Of a DNA stretch of 11,591 bases, positions 1-5,420 are shown piece by piece; positions within the stretch are counted from its first letter, which is position 1, and every line of letters begins with the position of its first letter. This stretch comes from Pseudomonadota bacterium. GTDB lineage: Bacteria; Pseudomonadota; Gammaproteobacteria; Halothiobacillales; Halothiobacillaceae. The position numbers were made by a program, and so were the translations under genes. The stretch spans positions 1 to 11,591 of the forward strand of contig JAJYPA010000234.1 of assembly GCA_021795795.1 (NCBI GenBank), written 5' to 3'. The notes under the pieces are model-generated. The model searched no databases, had not been told where the DNA came from, and saw only the letters and a list, made by a program, of their open reading frames with translations.

Positions 1-176
1 ACCTGCGCCACAGTGCGGCATCGTATCTGGTACAGGGTGGCGCTTCCCTCTTGGCCGTAGCTGAACTGCTGGGCCACCGCGACCTAAAGATAACGCGCCG
101 ATATTCGCACCTTGCGCCGCAACACCTGCGGGACGTGGCAAGCAGACTGGATGAAAAGTTAGGGGGTGCGCGATGA
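1..176 (+). CDS. Tyrosine recombinase (integrase), C-terminal fragment
   Basis: Only the last 57 residues are in the window. The reading frame starts at base 3 and ends with TGA at 174-176. It begins LRHSAAS, which is the box II arginine region (HxLRH). Next comes the LLGH segment with the third catalytic histidine, at visible residue 25. The nucleophilic tyrosine is in TRRYSHL, at visible residue 34. These are the hallmarks of site-specific recombinases that integrate elements at tRNA genes. The stop overlaps the ATG of the next gene (ATGA), so the two are probably co-translated. It is the likely enzyme for recombination at the tRNA-Gly site at 5837-5881. The family call is secure; the exact subfamily cannot be read from this fragment. 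Confidence 0.93.
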   Translation, partial: LRHSAASYLVQGGASLLAVAELLGHRDLKITRRYSHLAPQHLRDVASRLDEKLGGAR

Positions 177-913
177 GTGTGGACCCTGTAACCATTGCCG
201 TTTACCGTGCCGAACAGGAGCGCCGCCAGTGGATACGCATCGAGGACGTACAACACCAGCACATCTTATCAGACGGCCAAATTATCGACGCATGGCGAAA
301 GGGCCGCATATCGCCAAGGGTGGACGTGCCTAGAAGCGACTTCTACGACACAGCCGGGGGGTGTTTCGTTCATCTTGGAGGCTACCCCTTGCTGGTGGAT
401 GAGCAGTATATCGCGCAATTCAGCGCCGAGGGGGTGGCGATGATAGGCGCTGTTCGCTCAAGTGTTTTGCGGGGCGACCCTGCGGACTGGAACGGGGGGT
501 TACTCACGACACCGGACGGGCGTTGCATGGTGGACTATGGGCGGGTGCTGGTGCTGGATTCGCCCATAAGCACAAGATTAGGGGCGCTCTGGATTGGCAC
601 CGATGAAGCCGCAAAACTGACTGAGCAGCCCGCCGATGAAGTCATGACCGAAGCCCTGCGGGATGCCCTTGCACCGGATACACCGACACCGCCAAAAGGG
701 AAGCGACTTGATGCCCAGATAGACGCGATGGTGCAGGTCATCGAGGGGATGGAATACGACCTGCTAAACATCCCAGATGGAACCAAGGGCAATATCCTTG
801 CCAAGTGTCTAAAGCTGAACCCTAACCTTTTCCCGCCCGTAACCGGAGCGCTTACAGCTTGGCGAGAAGCCAGCAAGCGCAAAATCATCCGGCACAATCA
901 AAGCCGGAACTAA
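173..913 (+). CDS. Hypothetical element protein coupled to the integrase
   Basis: This 246-residue protein has no recognised enzymatic motif. The ATG at 173 overlaps the integrase stop and is preceded by GGGGGTGCG, a wobble-paired Shine-Dalgarno sequence that recurs at other starts in the element. The N-terminal 100 residues contain short aromatic and charged stretches. A linker rich in Pro and Thr lies near residues 165-178. The C-terminal 60 residues (IDAMVQVIEG... to the end) resemble the tails of other genomic-island proteins that end in IPDG...K...C...LF...AW..A, and may be a small nucleic-acid-binding module. That similarity is from memory and is weak. A strong terminator begins five bases after the stop codon, so this gene closes the integrase transcript. 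Its position suggests a role tied to integration or its control, but this is inference. Confidence 0.7.
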   Translation: MSVDPVTIAVYRAEQERRQWIRIEDVQHQHILSDGQIIDAWRKGRISPRVDVPRSDFYDTAGGCFVHLGGYPLLVDEQYIAQFSAEGVAMIGAVRSSVLRGDPADWNGGLLTTPDGRCMVDYGRVLVLDSPISTRLGALWIGTDEAAKLTEQPADEVMTEALRDALAPDTPTPPKGKRLDAQIDAMVQVIEGMEYDLLNIPDGTKGNILAKCLKLNPNLFPPVTGALTAWREASKRKIIRHNQSRN

Positions 914-917
914 ATGC

Positions 918-948
918 AGGGGGTGGAAATTATCCACCCCCTTTTTTT
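918..948 (+). terminator. Intrinsic terminator of the integrase transcript
   Basis: A perfect 9-bp stem (GGGGGTGGA at 919-927 with TCCACCCCC at 933-941) has loop AATTA and is followed by seven T residues at 942-948. A flanking A918-T942 pair can lengthen it. It lies directly after the stop codon at 911-913. It separates the integrase unit from the replication operon. Confidence 0.9.
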
Positions 949-1042
949 CACCCCCTACGCAAAAAACCAGCGCCGCCCTTATTCAGCAAGGGTGCAAAGT
1001 TTTCACCCCATTGTTTTCACCCTGTAACGTGATTTTTTCACC
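945..1042. repeat. Four TTTTCACC direct repeats in the regulatory intergenic region
   Basis: The octamer TTTTCACC occurs at 945-952, 1000-1007, 1014-1021 and 1035-1042. The second and third copies are 14 bases apart, and the third and fourth are 21 apart. The region sits between a terminator and the first gene of the replication operon, where an operator or promoter is expected. A TTGAAA hexamer at 1044-1049 could be a -35 box, but no convincing -10 follows. Just downstream, TTGCA and TGCAA flank nine bases (about 1056-1074), and GCCGC/GCGGC form a short hairpin before the start at 1100. The repeats are seen directly; an operator role is inferred. Confidence 0.5.
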
Positions 1043-1099
1043 GTTGAAACAATAACTTGCAAGAGTAGTCTGCAATCCATCGCCGCACTTTGCGGCACC

Positions 1100-1354
1100 A
1101 TGCGAGAGCAGAACACTATGCAAACCGAAGCAGAAACCCAAACCGAGTTTTACAGCGTAAAGGCCTATACCAAGCGCCGCCCGGCATTCACTCAGGGCGG
1201 ATTGCGCCACCTGTTTTTCCACCAAGGCGAAGAACTGGAAAAGGCGGGCGCCATTGTTCGTTTGGGCGCCCGCATTTTGATAGACGATGCCGCCTTTCTT
1301 GCGTGGCTGAAGGCTGGCCATGCCCGGCATATCGCTGGACGGGGTGCGGCATGA
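1100..1354 (+). CDS. Small HTH / AlpA-excisionase-like DNA-binding protein
   Basis: An 84-residue product from ATG 1100, or 78 residues from the in-frame ATG at 1118, which has a GAGAG sequence about 11 bases upstream; the start is uncertain. The body (YSVKAYTKRRPAFTQGG, then a HLFFHQGEELEKAGAIVR segment, then LGARILID and FLAWLK) has the layout of short winged-helix proteins found in integrative elements. These have a recognition helix, a basic beta-hairpin wing with GxxILID, and a closing helix. Such proteins regulate excision or early transcription. It is the first gene of the replication operon and directly follows the repeat-rich intergenic region, so it may bind those repeats (inference). 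Its stop overlaps the next ATG (ATGA at 1351-1354). Confidence 0.8.
   Translation: MREQNTMQTEAETQTEFYSVKAYTKRRPAFTQGGLRHLFFHQGEELEKAGAIVRLGARILIDDAAFLAWLKAGHARHIAGRGAA
1341..1353 (+). promoter_or_regulatory. Recurring translation-start cassette (GGGGTGCGGCATG)
   Basis: The identical 13-mer occurs here and at 2747-2759. Close variants occur at 1861-1874 (one extra C) and at 162-175 (GGGGGTGCGCGATG). In each case the final ATG starts a gene and the preceding or overlapping gene ends within a few bases. GGGGTG can pair with the 16S anti-Shine-Dalgarno CCUCCAC with one G-U pair, which explains its role as a ribosome-binding site for coupled translation. Confidence 0.65.
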
Positions 1355-1788
1355 AACCCCGCAAGCTAAAAGTCGGGCAGGCTGACATGTTGGCAGATAT
1401 TACGCGCCTGTCCCAATTCCCAAGGCACAAGCAGCGCCAGCCGGGAAAGTTTGACGGAGCACGCAACCCGCGCGAGTTCAGATTCCTGCAAACGGTCCTG
1501 CACCGACACATGACGCGCGAAGAAGTTGACGCCGTAAGTGGCGCATCGAACGGGCCGGAAGTCGTTAATCAGTTGCGGAGCCGTGGGCTGGAAATTCCCT
1601 GCTACAGGATTGGAACCTTAGACAGGGACGGCATCTGGACCTACCGGGGGCTTTACGCTCTCAGCCATCGAGACAGGCCACAGGTGGCCCGTGCTTTGTA
1701 TTCTGGGAGGGGTGGCGGCCAAGCCACCCAAGGCACTACAGGCAAGCAGACGGCCACCGAAGAAAGCAAAGGGGGCCACAATGGATAA
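1351..1788 (+). CDS. HTH-like mobile-element protein of unknown role
   Basis: The start is ATG 1351, which overlaps the previous stop and sits at the end of the GGGGTGCGGC cassette; the product is 145 residues. The N-terminus is basic (MKPRKLKVGQ). The middle, about residues 48-90, reads FLQTVLHRHMTREEVDAVSGASNGPEVVNQLRSRGLEIPC in pattern: a helix, then a T-REE-D--SGASNGP--V-QLR-RGL-IPC unit. This resembles winged-HTH proteins often found upstream of primase genes in proteobacterial integrative elements. A tyrosine/leucine stretch (RGLYALSHRDR) follows, then a Gly/Thr/Lys-rich, probably disordered tail. The family resemblance is from memory. A DNA-binding function is inferred, and the specific role is unknown. 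Confidence 0.75.
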   Translation: MKPRKLKVGQADMLADITRLSQFPRHKQRQPGKFDGARNPREFRFLQTVLHRHMTREEVDAVSGASNGPEVVNQLRSRGLEIPCYRIGTLDRDGIWTYRGLYALSHRDRPQVARALYSGRGGGQATQGTTGKQTATEESKGGHNG

Positions 1789-1879
1789 TAACACGTTCAG
1801 GCAGTTACGCCGCAACATCGCCCGCATGTTCTGGAGCTTGCGAAAGCTGCGCCGCACTATGGGGTGCGGCCATGAATAG
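1781..1879 (+). CDS. 32-residue basic microprotein
   Basis: ATG 1781 lies just downstream of AAAGGGGG (1768-1775), a usable ribosome-binding site. The frame runs to TAG 1877-1879 and overlaps the genes on both sides (8 bases each). The peptide, MDNNTFRQLRRNIARM then FWSLRKLRRTMGCGHE, is an amphipathic, strongly basic helix with seven arginines and one lysine. It bridges the HTH-like gene and the primase. Without it there would be an 83-base gap in an otherwise gapless operon, which supports translation. It could instead be a leader that only carries ribosomes to the primase start cassette at 1861-1874. No family is recognised. Confidence 0.5.
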   Translation: MDNNTFRQLRRNIARMFWSLRKLRRTMGCGHE

Positions 1880-2672
1880 CCCTCTGGTGGACTTTCAGGA
1901 GGCCATGCGTGCCGCTGGTGTCCTCTTGGCGGCAGATGCCCATATCACCCCAGACGGCCAGTTACACCGCGCCCGTGCTGCTGATGATAAGCCGGGGGCG
2001 CTTTCAATCTGGTACAACTTCCACCCGGACGCGCCCGCTTCTGGTGCTGCTGGCAACTGGCGGACAGGGGCCAAGCTGACATGGTGCGGAAAGCGTTTGC
2101 AGGCCCTCACCAGTGTCGAGCGTGAAACGCTGCGCCTTCGCATCGAGGAGGACAAGCGCCGCGCTCAGGAGGCCACAGAAGCCCGTCACAGGGACGCTGC
2201 TGCAAAGGCCGCGCGTATCTGGGCAGATGCAGCGCCAGCCAGTCCACGGCATCCCTACCTTGAGCGCAAAGGCATAGCGCCAGGCATCGCCCGCCAGTCC
2301 GGGGCGTCTCTGGTCCTGCCCGTTGTGGGCTTCGACGGCACGATTCACGGGCTGCAATTCATTGATGAGAAAGGCCAAAAGCGATTTATCAGCGGCATGG
2401 CCAAGGCTGGGCACTTTATCCCTTCTACTGGCACGCCATCGCCCGACCGCCCGTTATGGATTGCCGAGGGACACGCCACCGCTTGCACTCTCAGCGCGTT
2501 ACAGCCGGGCGTCGTGGTCATCGCCGCCTGCGATGCTGGAAACCTTCTCAGTGTGGCCACGGAAGCCCGTAAACGCTGGCCTGCGCTGGATGTTGTGATA
2601 TGCCCGGACTTTGATGCCATAGCCGCCAGAAAGGGCAGGAAGCAGCTATTGCAGCCCGTGCCCGCATCTTGA
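1872..2672 (+). CDS. TOPRIM-domain DNA primase, zero-frame product (C-terminus frameshifted)
   Basis: The zero-frame product is 266 residues from ATG 1872, at the variant start cassette GGGGTGCGGCC. An N-terminal domain with YNFHPD and GNW.TG..LTWCGK is followed by a charged helix (about residues 77-115). The PRHPYLERKGI...R segment, typical of mobile-element primases, comes next, then VLPVVGFDGTIHGLQFID and KRFISGMAKAGHF. The TOPRIM core follows: WIAEGHATACTL (catalytic Glu, around residue 200), VVIAACDAGNL and VICPDFD (acidic pair). Just after DFD the zero frame degenerates (GRKQLLQPVPAS) and stops at 2670-2672, whereas the expected C-terminus continues in the -1 frame to 2767. It should act in primer synthesis with the RepA-like helicase that follows. 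It is either a mutated primase or one made by -1 frameshifting. Confidence 0.85.
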   Translation: MNSPLVDFQEAMRAAGVLLAADAHITPDGQLHRARAADDKPGALSIWYNFHPDAPASGAAGNWRTGAKLTWCGKRLQALTSVERETLRLRIEEDKRRAQEATEARHRDAAAKAARIWADAAPASPRHPYLERKGIAPGIARQSGASLVLPVVGFDGTIHGLQFIDEKGQKRFISGMAKAGHFIPSTGTPSPDRPLWIAEGHATACTLSALQPGVVVIAACDAGNLLSVATEARKRWPALDVVICPDFDAIAARKGRKQLLQPVPAS

Positions 2673-2767
2673 AGCCGGACAAGCTCCCTGCTGATATGCC
2701 CGCGTCCTGCACCGATTGGAACGACTGGCAGCAATTCAGGCGGCAGGGGGTGCGGCATGGCGCTTGA
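2615..2767 (+). pseudogene. Out-of-frame C-terminal segment of the TOPRIM primase
   Basis: In the -1 frame the sequence is open from 2615 (a TGA lies at 2612-2614) to TGA 2765-2767. It reads KGQEAAIAARARILKPDK, then LPADMPASCTDWNDWQQFRRQG. This is a convincing TOPRIM primase ending: the helix after the acidic pair, then a DWNDW motif like the DxNDx of plasmid and phage primases. A joined product would be 298 residues. Its stop lies inside the helicase start region (ATG 2757), giving the usual coupled overlap, which the zero-frame stop at 2672 would lose. Restoring the frame needs one additional base between about 2616 and 2630, or ribosomal -1 slippage. Confidence 0.85.
2630..2636 (+). other. 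Candidate -1 slippery heptamer A AAG GGC
   Basis: In the primase zero frame the codons are AGA AAG GGC. The heptamer A AAG GGC fits X XXY YYZ, so both tRNAs could re-pair as AAA GGG in the -1 frame and the next codon would be CAG, giving K-G-Q-E-A-A. It lies exactly where the protein similarity changes frame. No good upstream Shine-Dalgarno-like stimulator is seen. The only nearby stem found (GGGCA 2633-2637 with TGCCC 2659-2663) overlaps the heptamer itself, which is not the usual arrangement. Confidence 0.35.
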
Positions 2768-4088
2768 TGGCGACGACTGGACCCAAAATATCCCGCCGTA
2801 TGGCGACGAGTTCGAGCAGCCGGTGCCGCGCCTGTCTGTTGTGCCTGCGGGTCCGTCTGCTGGTGCTGATGCCGCGCTACCGGAGCCAGAGGCACCCAGA
2901 CCGCCGCTATTCACCCGCATAGGCGAGCTCTTGGCGCATCCTCAGCCCGTGGACTGGCTGGTTAAGGGCTGGCTTGAACGGGACACCACCGCCGCGCTGA
3001 TAGCAGAGCCGGGGCGTGGCAAGAGCTTTGCAGCCTTGGATATGGCCTGTTGCGTGGCACTCGGTCGAGACTGGCACGGGATACCAACCAAGCAAGCGCC
3101 CGTCCTGTTTCTGGCGGGTGAAGGACGTGCCGCAATGGTGCGCCGGGCCTGCGCGTGGAGCATCGTTTATGAATCCCTGAGCACGGCACCCCTGCACCTG
3201 AGCAGCGGAGCCGTGGCGCTGAATGAGCCGGACGCTCTGGGAATCATGCAGGCCGAGATTGACGCCATGCCGGAGCCGCCGGGGTTCCTGATAGTGGATA
3301 CCTTGCAGCGTGGGCTATCTGGTGACGAAAACAGCGCCGAGGCCATGAATGGCTTTGTAGCGGCACTGGACACCCTGCGCCAGCGGTATCATTGCACTTG
3401 CTTGGTAATTCACCACCCGAGCAAGGCGACACCCGGAGAACCGCGCGGGCACTCCGCGTTGAAGGGCGCGATTGACACAATGGCGACGCTGGAAGCGCGG
3501 GAAGGTGGCGTTATCGTGCTGATAAACAGCAAGCAGCGCGGGGGCGACACTGCCCGCCCTCTGGCCTTTGGCTTCCGTACCGTGGAACTGCCGCCAGCGT
3601 GGAGCGACGAGGACGGGAACCCTAGCGAAAGCGCGGTACTCGCACCTTGCGACCTACCGAACGCACCCGCCAGACCGGAGAAGGGGCTAGGCGACAAGCA
3701 AAGGCTGGCGTTATCCATCCTCAAGCGCATTGTGGCAGAGCATGAGCGCAACCTGCTACAGGCTGGACGGGATGCCAAAGCCGCCAAGGTGGAATTGTCC
3801 ACATGGCGGGCAGCAACCAAAGAGGAGGCCGGGGTGGATACGCGGAACTTCTCAAAGCTGGTGCGGCGCATTGAGGACCGGGGGCTAATTGCCATAGACG
3901 GGGCTTTTGTCTCTCTGATTCTGGCGTCATCCGCGTCATCCGCGTCATCCGCGTCATCCGCGTCATTTGATGCAGGTGACGCGGGTTCCCGTTTTGCGTC
4001 ATCCGCGTCACATGCCTTTAGGCGTGACGCAGGTGACGCGATACCTGACGCTGAAGCAGACGCAGGGGAAAATTATGAAGAGTTCTAA
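2757..4088 (+). CDS. RepA-like (RSF1010-type) hexameric replicative helicase, RecA-fold ATPase
   Basis: A 443-residue protein from ATG 2757, within the GGGGTGCGGCATG cassette. After a 50-residue Pro-rich N-terminus comes WLVKGWLERDTTAALIAEPGRGKS, with Walker A at about residues 83-90 (the first Gly is Ala). VLFLAGEG follows at 116-123. Walker B is FLIVDT, with Asp181. VIHHPSK at 217-223 and RGHSALKGAID at 230-240 match the helicase motifs of RepA of RSF1010 and related AAA/RecA-like ATPases of integrative elements. KQRGGD follows. The C-terminal part (about 300-385) looks like a winged-helix module. The tail is low complexity (repeated ASS units, then Asp/Ala-rich), encoded by a 9-bp DNA repeat array. 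It should unwind the element's origin with the primase upstream. The stop is 14 bases inside the next gene. Confidence 0.9.
   Translation: MALDGDDWTQNIPPYGDEFEQPVPRLSVVPAGPSAGADAALPEPEAPRPPLFTRIGELLAHPQPVDWLVKGWLERDTTAALIAEPGRGKSFAALDMACCVALGRDWHGIPTKQAPVLFLAGEGRAAMVRRACAWSIVYESLSTAPLHLSSGAVALNEPDALGIMQAEIDAMPEPPGFLIVDTLQRGLSGDENSAEAMNGFVAALDTLRQRYHCTCLVIHHPSKATPGEPRGHSALKGAIDTMATLEAREGGVIVLINSKQRGGDTARPLAFGFRTVELPPAWSDEDGNPSESAVLAPCDLPNAPARPEKGLGDKQRLALSILKRIVAEHERNLLQAGRDAKAAKVELSTWRAATKEEAGVDTRNFSKLVRRIEDRGLIAIDGAFVSLILASSASSASSASSASFDAGDAGSRFASSASHAFRRDAGDAIPDAEADAGENYEEF
3924..4051. repeat. GCGTCATCC tandem array with inverted TGACGC copies
   Basis: Four exact GCGTCATCC units (3924-3959) are followed by GCGTCATTT (3960-3968), then GCGTCATCC (3996-4004) and GCGTCACAT (4005-4013). 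The inverse TGACGC occurs at 3977-3982, 4025-4030, 4034-4039 and 4046-4051. In all, seven GCGTCA and four TGACGC hexamers fall in 128 bp. GCGTCATTTGATGC (3960-3973) can fold on itself. The array codes for the ASS-repeat tail of the helicase and may also be a protein-binding or origin site. Confidence 0.85.
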
Positions 4089-4278
4089 CCCTTCCCTATT
4101 GGTGGAAGAACTCAGGGCCGAGGGTTTCACTCTCACCGCCGAGGGTTCCCGTCTGCGGGTGGCACCTGCTGACTCGCTCACCGATGAACTACGCCGGAGC
4201 ATCAAAGAGCACCACGCCGGAATAATCGCTCTATTGGCGGCAGAATCAGCGCCAGCCATCGAAAGCACTACTGTGTGA
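4075..4278 (+). CDS. Small protein resembling a TubC N-terminal docking domain
   Basis: A 67-residue product from ATG 4075, preceded by CAGGGGAAAATT (ribosome-binding site AGGGG) and overlapping the helicase stop by 14 bases. The sequence LLVEELRAEGFTLTAEGSRLRV, then APADSLTDELRRSIKEHHAGIIALL, has the helix-strand-strand-helix pattern of TubC_N docking domains: LL-LR--G--L--EG--L-----LT-ELR--I--H---I-ALL. Those domains were first described at the N-termini of NRPS/PKS enzymes. Free-standing relatives in plasmids and integrative elements beside replication genes are known to me only in outline. A role as an adaptor dimerising with, or tethering, replication proteins is inference. Confidence 0.75.
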   Translation: MKSSNPSLLVEELRAEGFTLTAEGSRLRVAPADSLTDELRRSIKEHHAGIIALLAAESAPAIESTTV

Positions 4279-4297
4279 TGCCACCCCAGCCCTCAGC

Positions 4298-4510
4298 GTG
4301 CATCCTGAGCAAGATATGGGGCCTTCCCGCGTGTCCTGCGGTATGTGCCTGCACTTCCTTCCCGATACCATCAACCCAGTCCAAGGGGTAGGCCGCTGCG
4401 GAGTCACCGGAGCGGGTCCGCCGTCCGTTGCCTCTGGAGATTATGCAGCGTGTTACCCACGGGCACCGAGGACGTGCCCCAGCTACGAACAGAAGGATAC
4501 CGAGATATGA
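4298..4510 (+). CDS. Cys-rich small protein, probable zinc-binding
   Basis: The frame is open from GTG 4298 (70 residues) or ATG 4316 (64 residues). Neither start has a strong ribosome-binding site, and the ATG is as likely. The core reads SCGMCLHFLPDTINP..GVGRCGVTG and ends in YPRAPRTCPSYE. Cys14, Cys17, Cys34 and Cys60 (counted from the GTG) could form a C-x2-C...C...C zinc site, with a fifth Cys at 52. The CxxC-x-HF-xDT-NPxxGxGRC layout is like small uncharacterised proteins of proteobacterial integrative elements that follow replication genes. No function is known. The stop overlaps the next ATG (ATGA at 4507-4510). Confidence 0.7.
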   Translation: MHPEQDMGPSRVSCGMCLHFLPDTINPVQGVGRCGVTGAGPPSVASGDYAACYPRAPRTCPSYEQKDTEI

Positions 4511-4728
4511 AAAACGAAGCGTTACGCAAAACGATAGGGCAGCTATTCGAGAGCCTTCTCGAGCTGGAGAACATCGAGCTTACCCATGGCGGCCAGCGAT
4601 ACCGGGCCGAACGTGCCAGCCCTTGGGTTCTCATGGATACCAAAGCAGCGCGTGGCTGGAAGCGTTGGACTGAATGGCCGCTCCCTGAGTACCACCAATG
4701 GAGAGCCAGACGGGAACAGCAACCATGA
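4507..4728 (+). CDS. Hypothetical 73-residue protein
   Basis: ATG 4507 overlaps the previous stop, with GGATACCGAGAT upstream as a weak ribosome-binding site. The N-terminal half (ALRKTIGQLFESLLELENIEL) is a predicted amphipathic helix. The C-terminal half is rich in tryptophan and arginine (W40, W51, W54, W57, W65), with WKRWTEWPLPEY. This Trp/Arg composition suggests binding to nucleic acid or a partner protein. I recognise no family. The gene is kept because of the ATGA overlaps on both sides and its place in the operon. Confidence 0.6.
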   Translation: MKNEALRKTIGQLFESLLELENIELTHGGQRYRAERASPWVLMDTKAARGWKRWTEWPLPEYHQWRARREQQP

Positions 4729-4892
4729 AGCCCCGGAAATCTGCCCCTACCGTTACCCCCGCATATTTGGCGGCATGGGCGCGGCTGTTCACTCGCTCCC
4801 CCGAAGAACTGGACGCCGAGCGCCAATCTCGGCAACCAACACCAGCACCACAACCGCCGGGAATCCGTAGAAACGCCCGCCAAGGCCCCTAG
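4725..4892 (+). CDS. Hypothetical 55-residue protein
   Basis: ATG 4725 overlaps the previous stop (ATGA at 4725-4728). The product starts with a basic stretch (MKPRKS), then a helix (TPAYLAAWARLFTRSPEEL), and ends in a Pro/Gln/Arg-rich tail. A GGGAACAGC sequence just upstream is a poor ribosome-binding site, so translation probably depends on coupling. No family is recognised. A non-coding gap of 58 bases follows before the next gene. Confidence 0.5.
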   Translation: MKPRKSAPTVTPAYLAAWARLFTRSPEELDAERQSRQPTPAPQPPGIRRNARQGP

Positions 4893-4950
4893 AATGCCCT
4901 GTGCTGCACGCTGGCGGACGGGGTGCTAACCCATACAAGGAGCGTAAACC

Positions 4951-5406
4951 ATGAACGACGACGAACCCACTAAAGTAGTACCGATTACTGAAAAGCGGAA
5001 ACCGCCCCGCGCAGGCATGGGCAGGCCGAAGGGAACGCAAAATCTTATCACCAAAACCCTGAAGGAAGCCCTTGAAGAATCCTTTACCCGGCTGGGCGGG
5101 GTGGAATGGCTCATGGCGCTGGCCGCTGCGGACCCATCCACCTATGCCCGACTGCTGATTAAGCTTTTACCCACCAAAATTGACGCGGAGATTAACTATG
5201 CCGAACTCACATTGGAAGCGATACTGGCGGCGACGCCTGAGCCGGTGGAAATTGTCTTTACCATCGTCCGTCCTGACAGAACCATCGAAGGACACCTGTT
5301 GCGGCAACCGGGCGGCGAGTTGCGGGAGCTCTATGTCGCCGAAATCGCCGCCATGGGGCTGGAACCCGTGACGCCAGAAGTGAGTCTGGGGGAGCGGTCA
5401 CAGTGA
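4951..5406 (+). CDS. GRPKG-motif protein, resembling phage terminase-small-subunit-like proteins
   Basis: A 151-residue protein from ATG 4951 with a strong ribosome-binding site, AAGGAG at 4936-4941, the best in the element; this gene is less dependent on coupling. The N-terminus is charged and carries RAGMGRPKGTQN (about residues 20-31), an AT-hook-like GRPKG motif. A helix follows (TKTLKEALEESFTRLGG), then WLMALAAADPSTYARLLIKLLP (about 53-74). The GRPKG...K.L...E...GG...L...A..DP..F..LL.K.LP pattern is shared with proteins annotated in phages as terminase small subunit or left uncharacterised. The second half (EIVFTIVRPDRTIEGHL) may be a beta domain. In an element with no other packaging gene, DNA binding is the safest inference. 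It ends just before the iteron-like repeats. Confidence 0.7.
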   Translation: MNDDEPTKVVPITEKRKPPRAGMGRPKGTQNLITKTLKEALEESFTRLGGVEWLMALAAADPSTYARLLIKLLPTKIDAEINYAELTLEAILAATPEPVEIVFTIVRPDRTIEGHLLRQPGGELRELYVAEIAAMGLEPVTPEVSLGERSQ

Positions 5407-5420
5407 CACCCCGCACCCCC

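Noticed and set aside
930..938. TTATCCACC, an 8/9 match to a DnaA box
   Set aside because: It is one arm and loop of the perfect terminator stem 919-941, which explains the sequence better.
3924..3968. CRISPR-like array
   Set aside because: The units are only 9 bp with no spacers; it is a simple tandem repeat in a coding region.
3721..4011. Minus-strand open frame with repeated MTR units
   Set aside because: It is the reverse complement of the 9-bp repeat in the helicase gene; it has no start signal and no support as a gene.
4278..4388. 36-codon frame starting at ATG 4278, overlapping the docking-like gene's stop
   Set aside because: It lies almost wholly within the better-supported Cys-rich gene frame and has no protein-like pattern.
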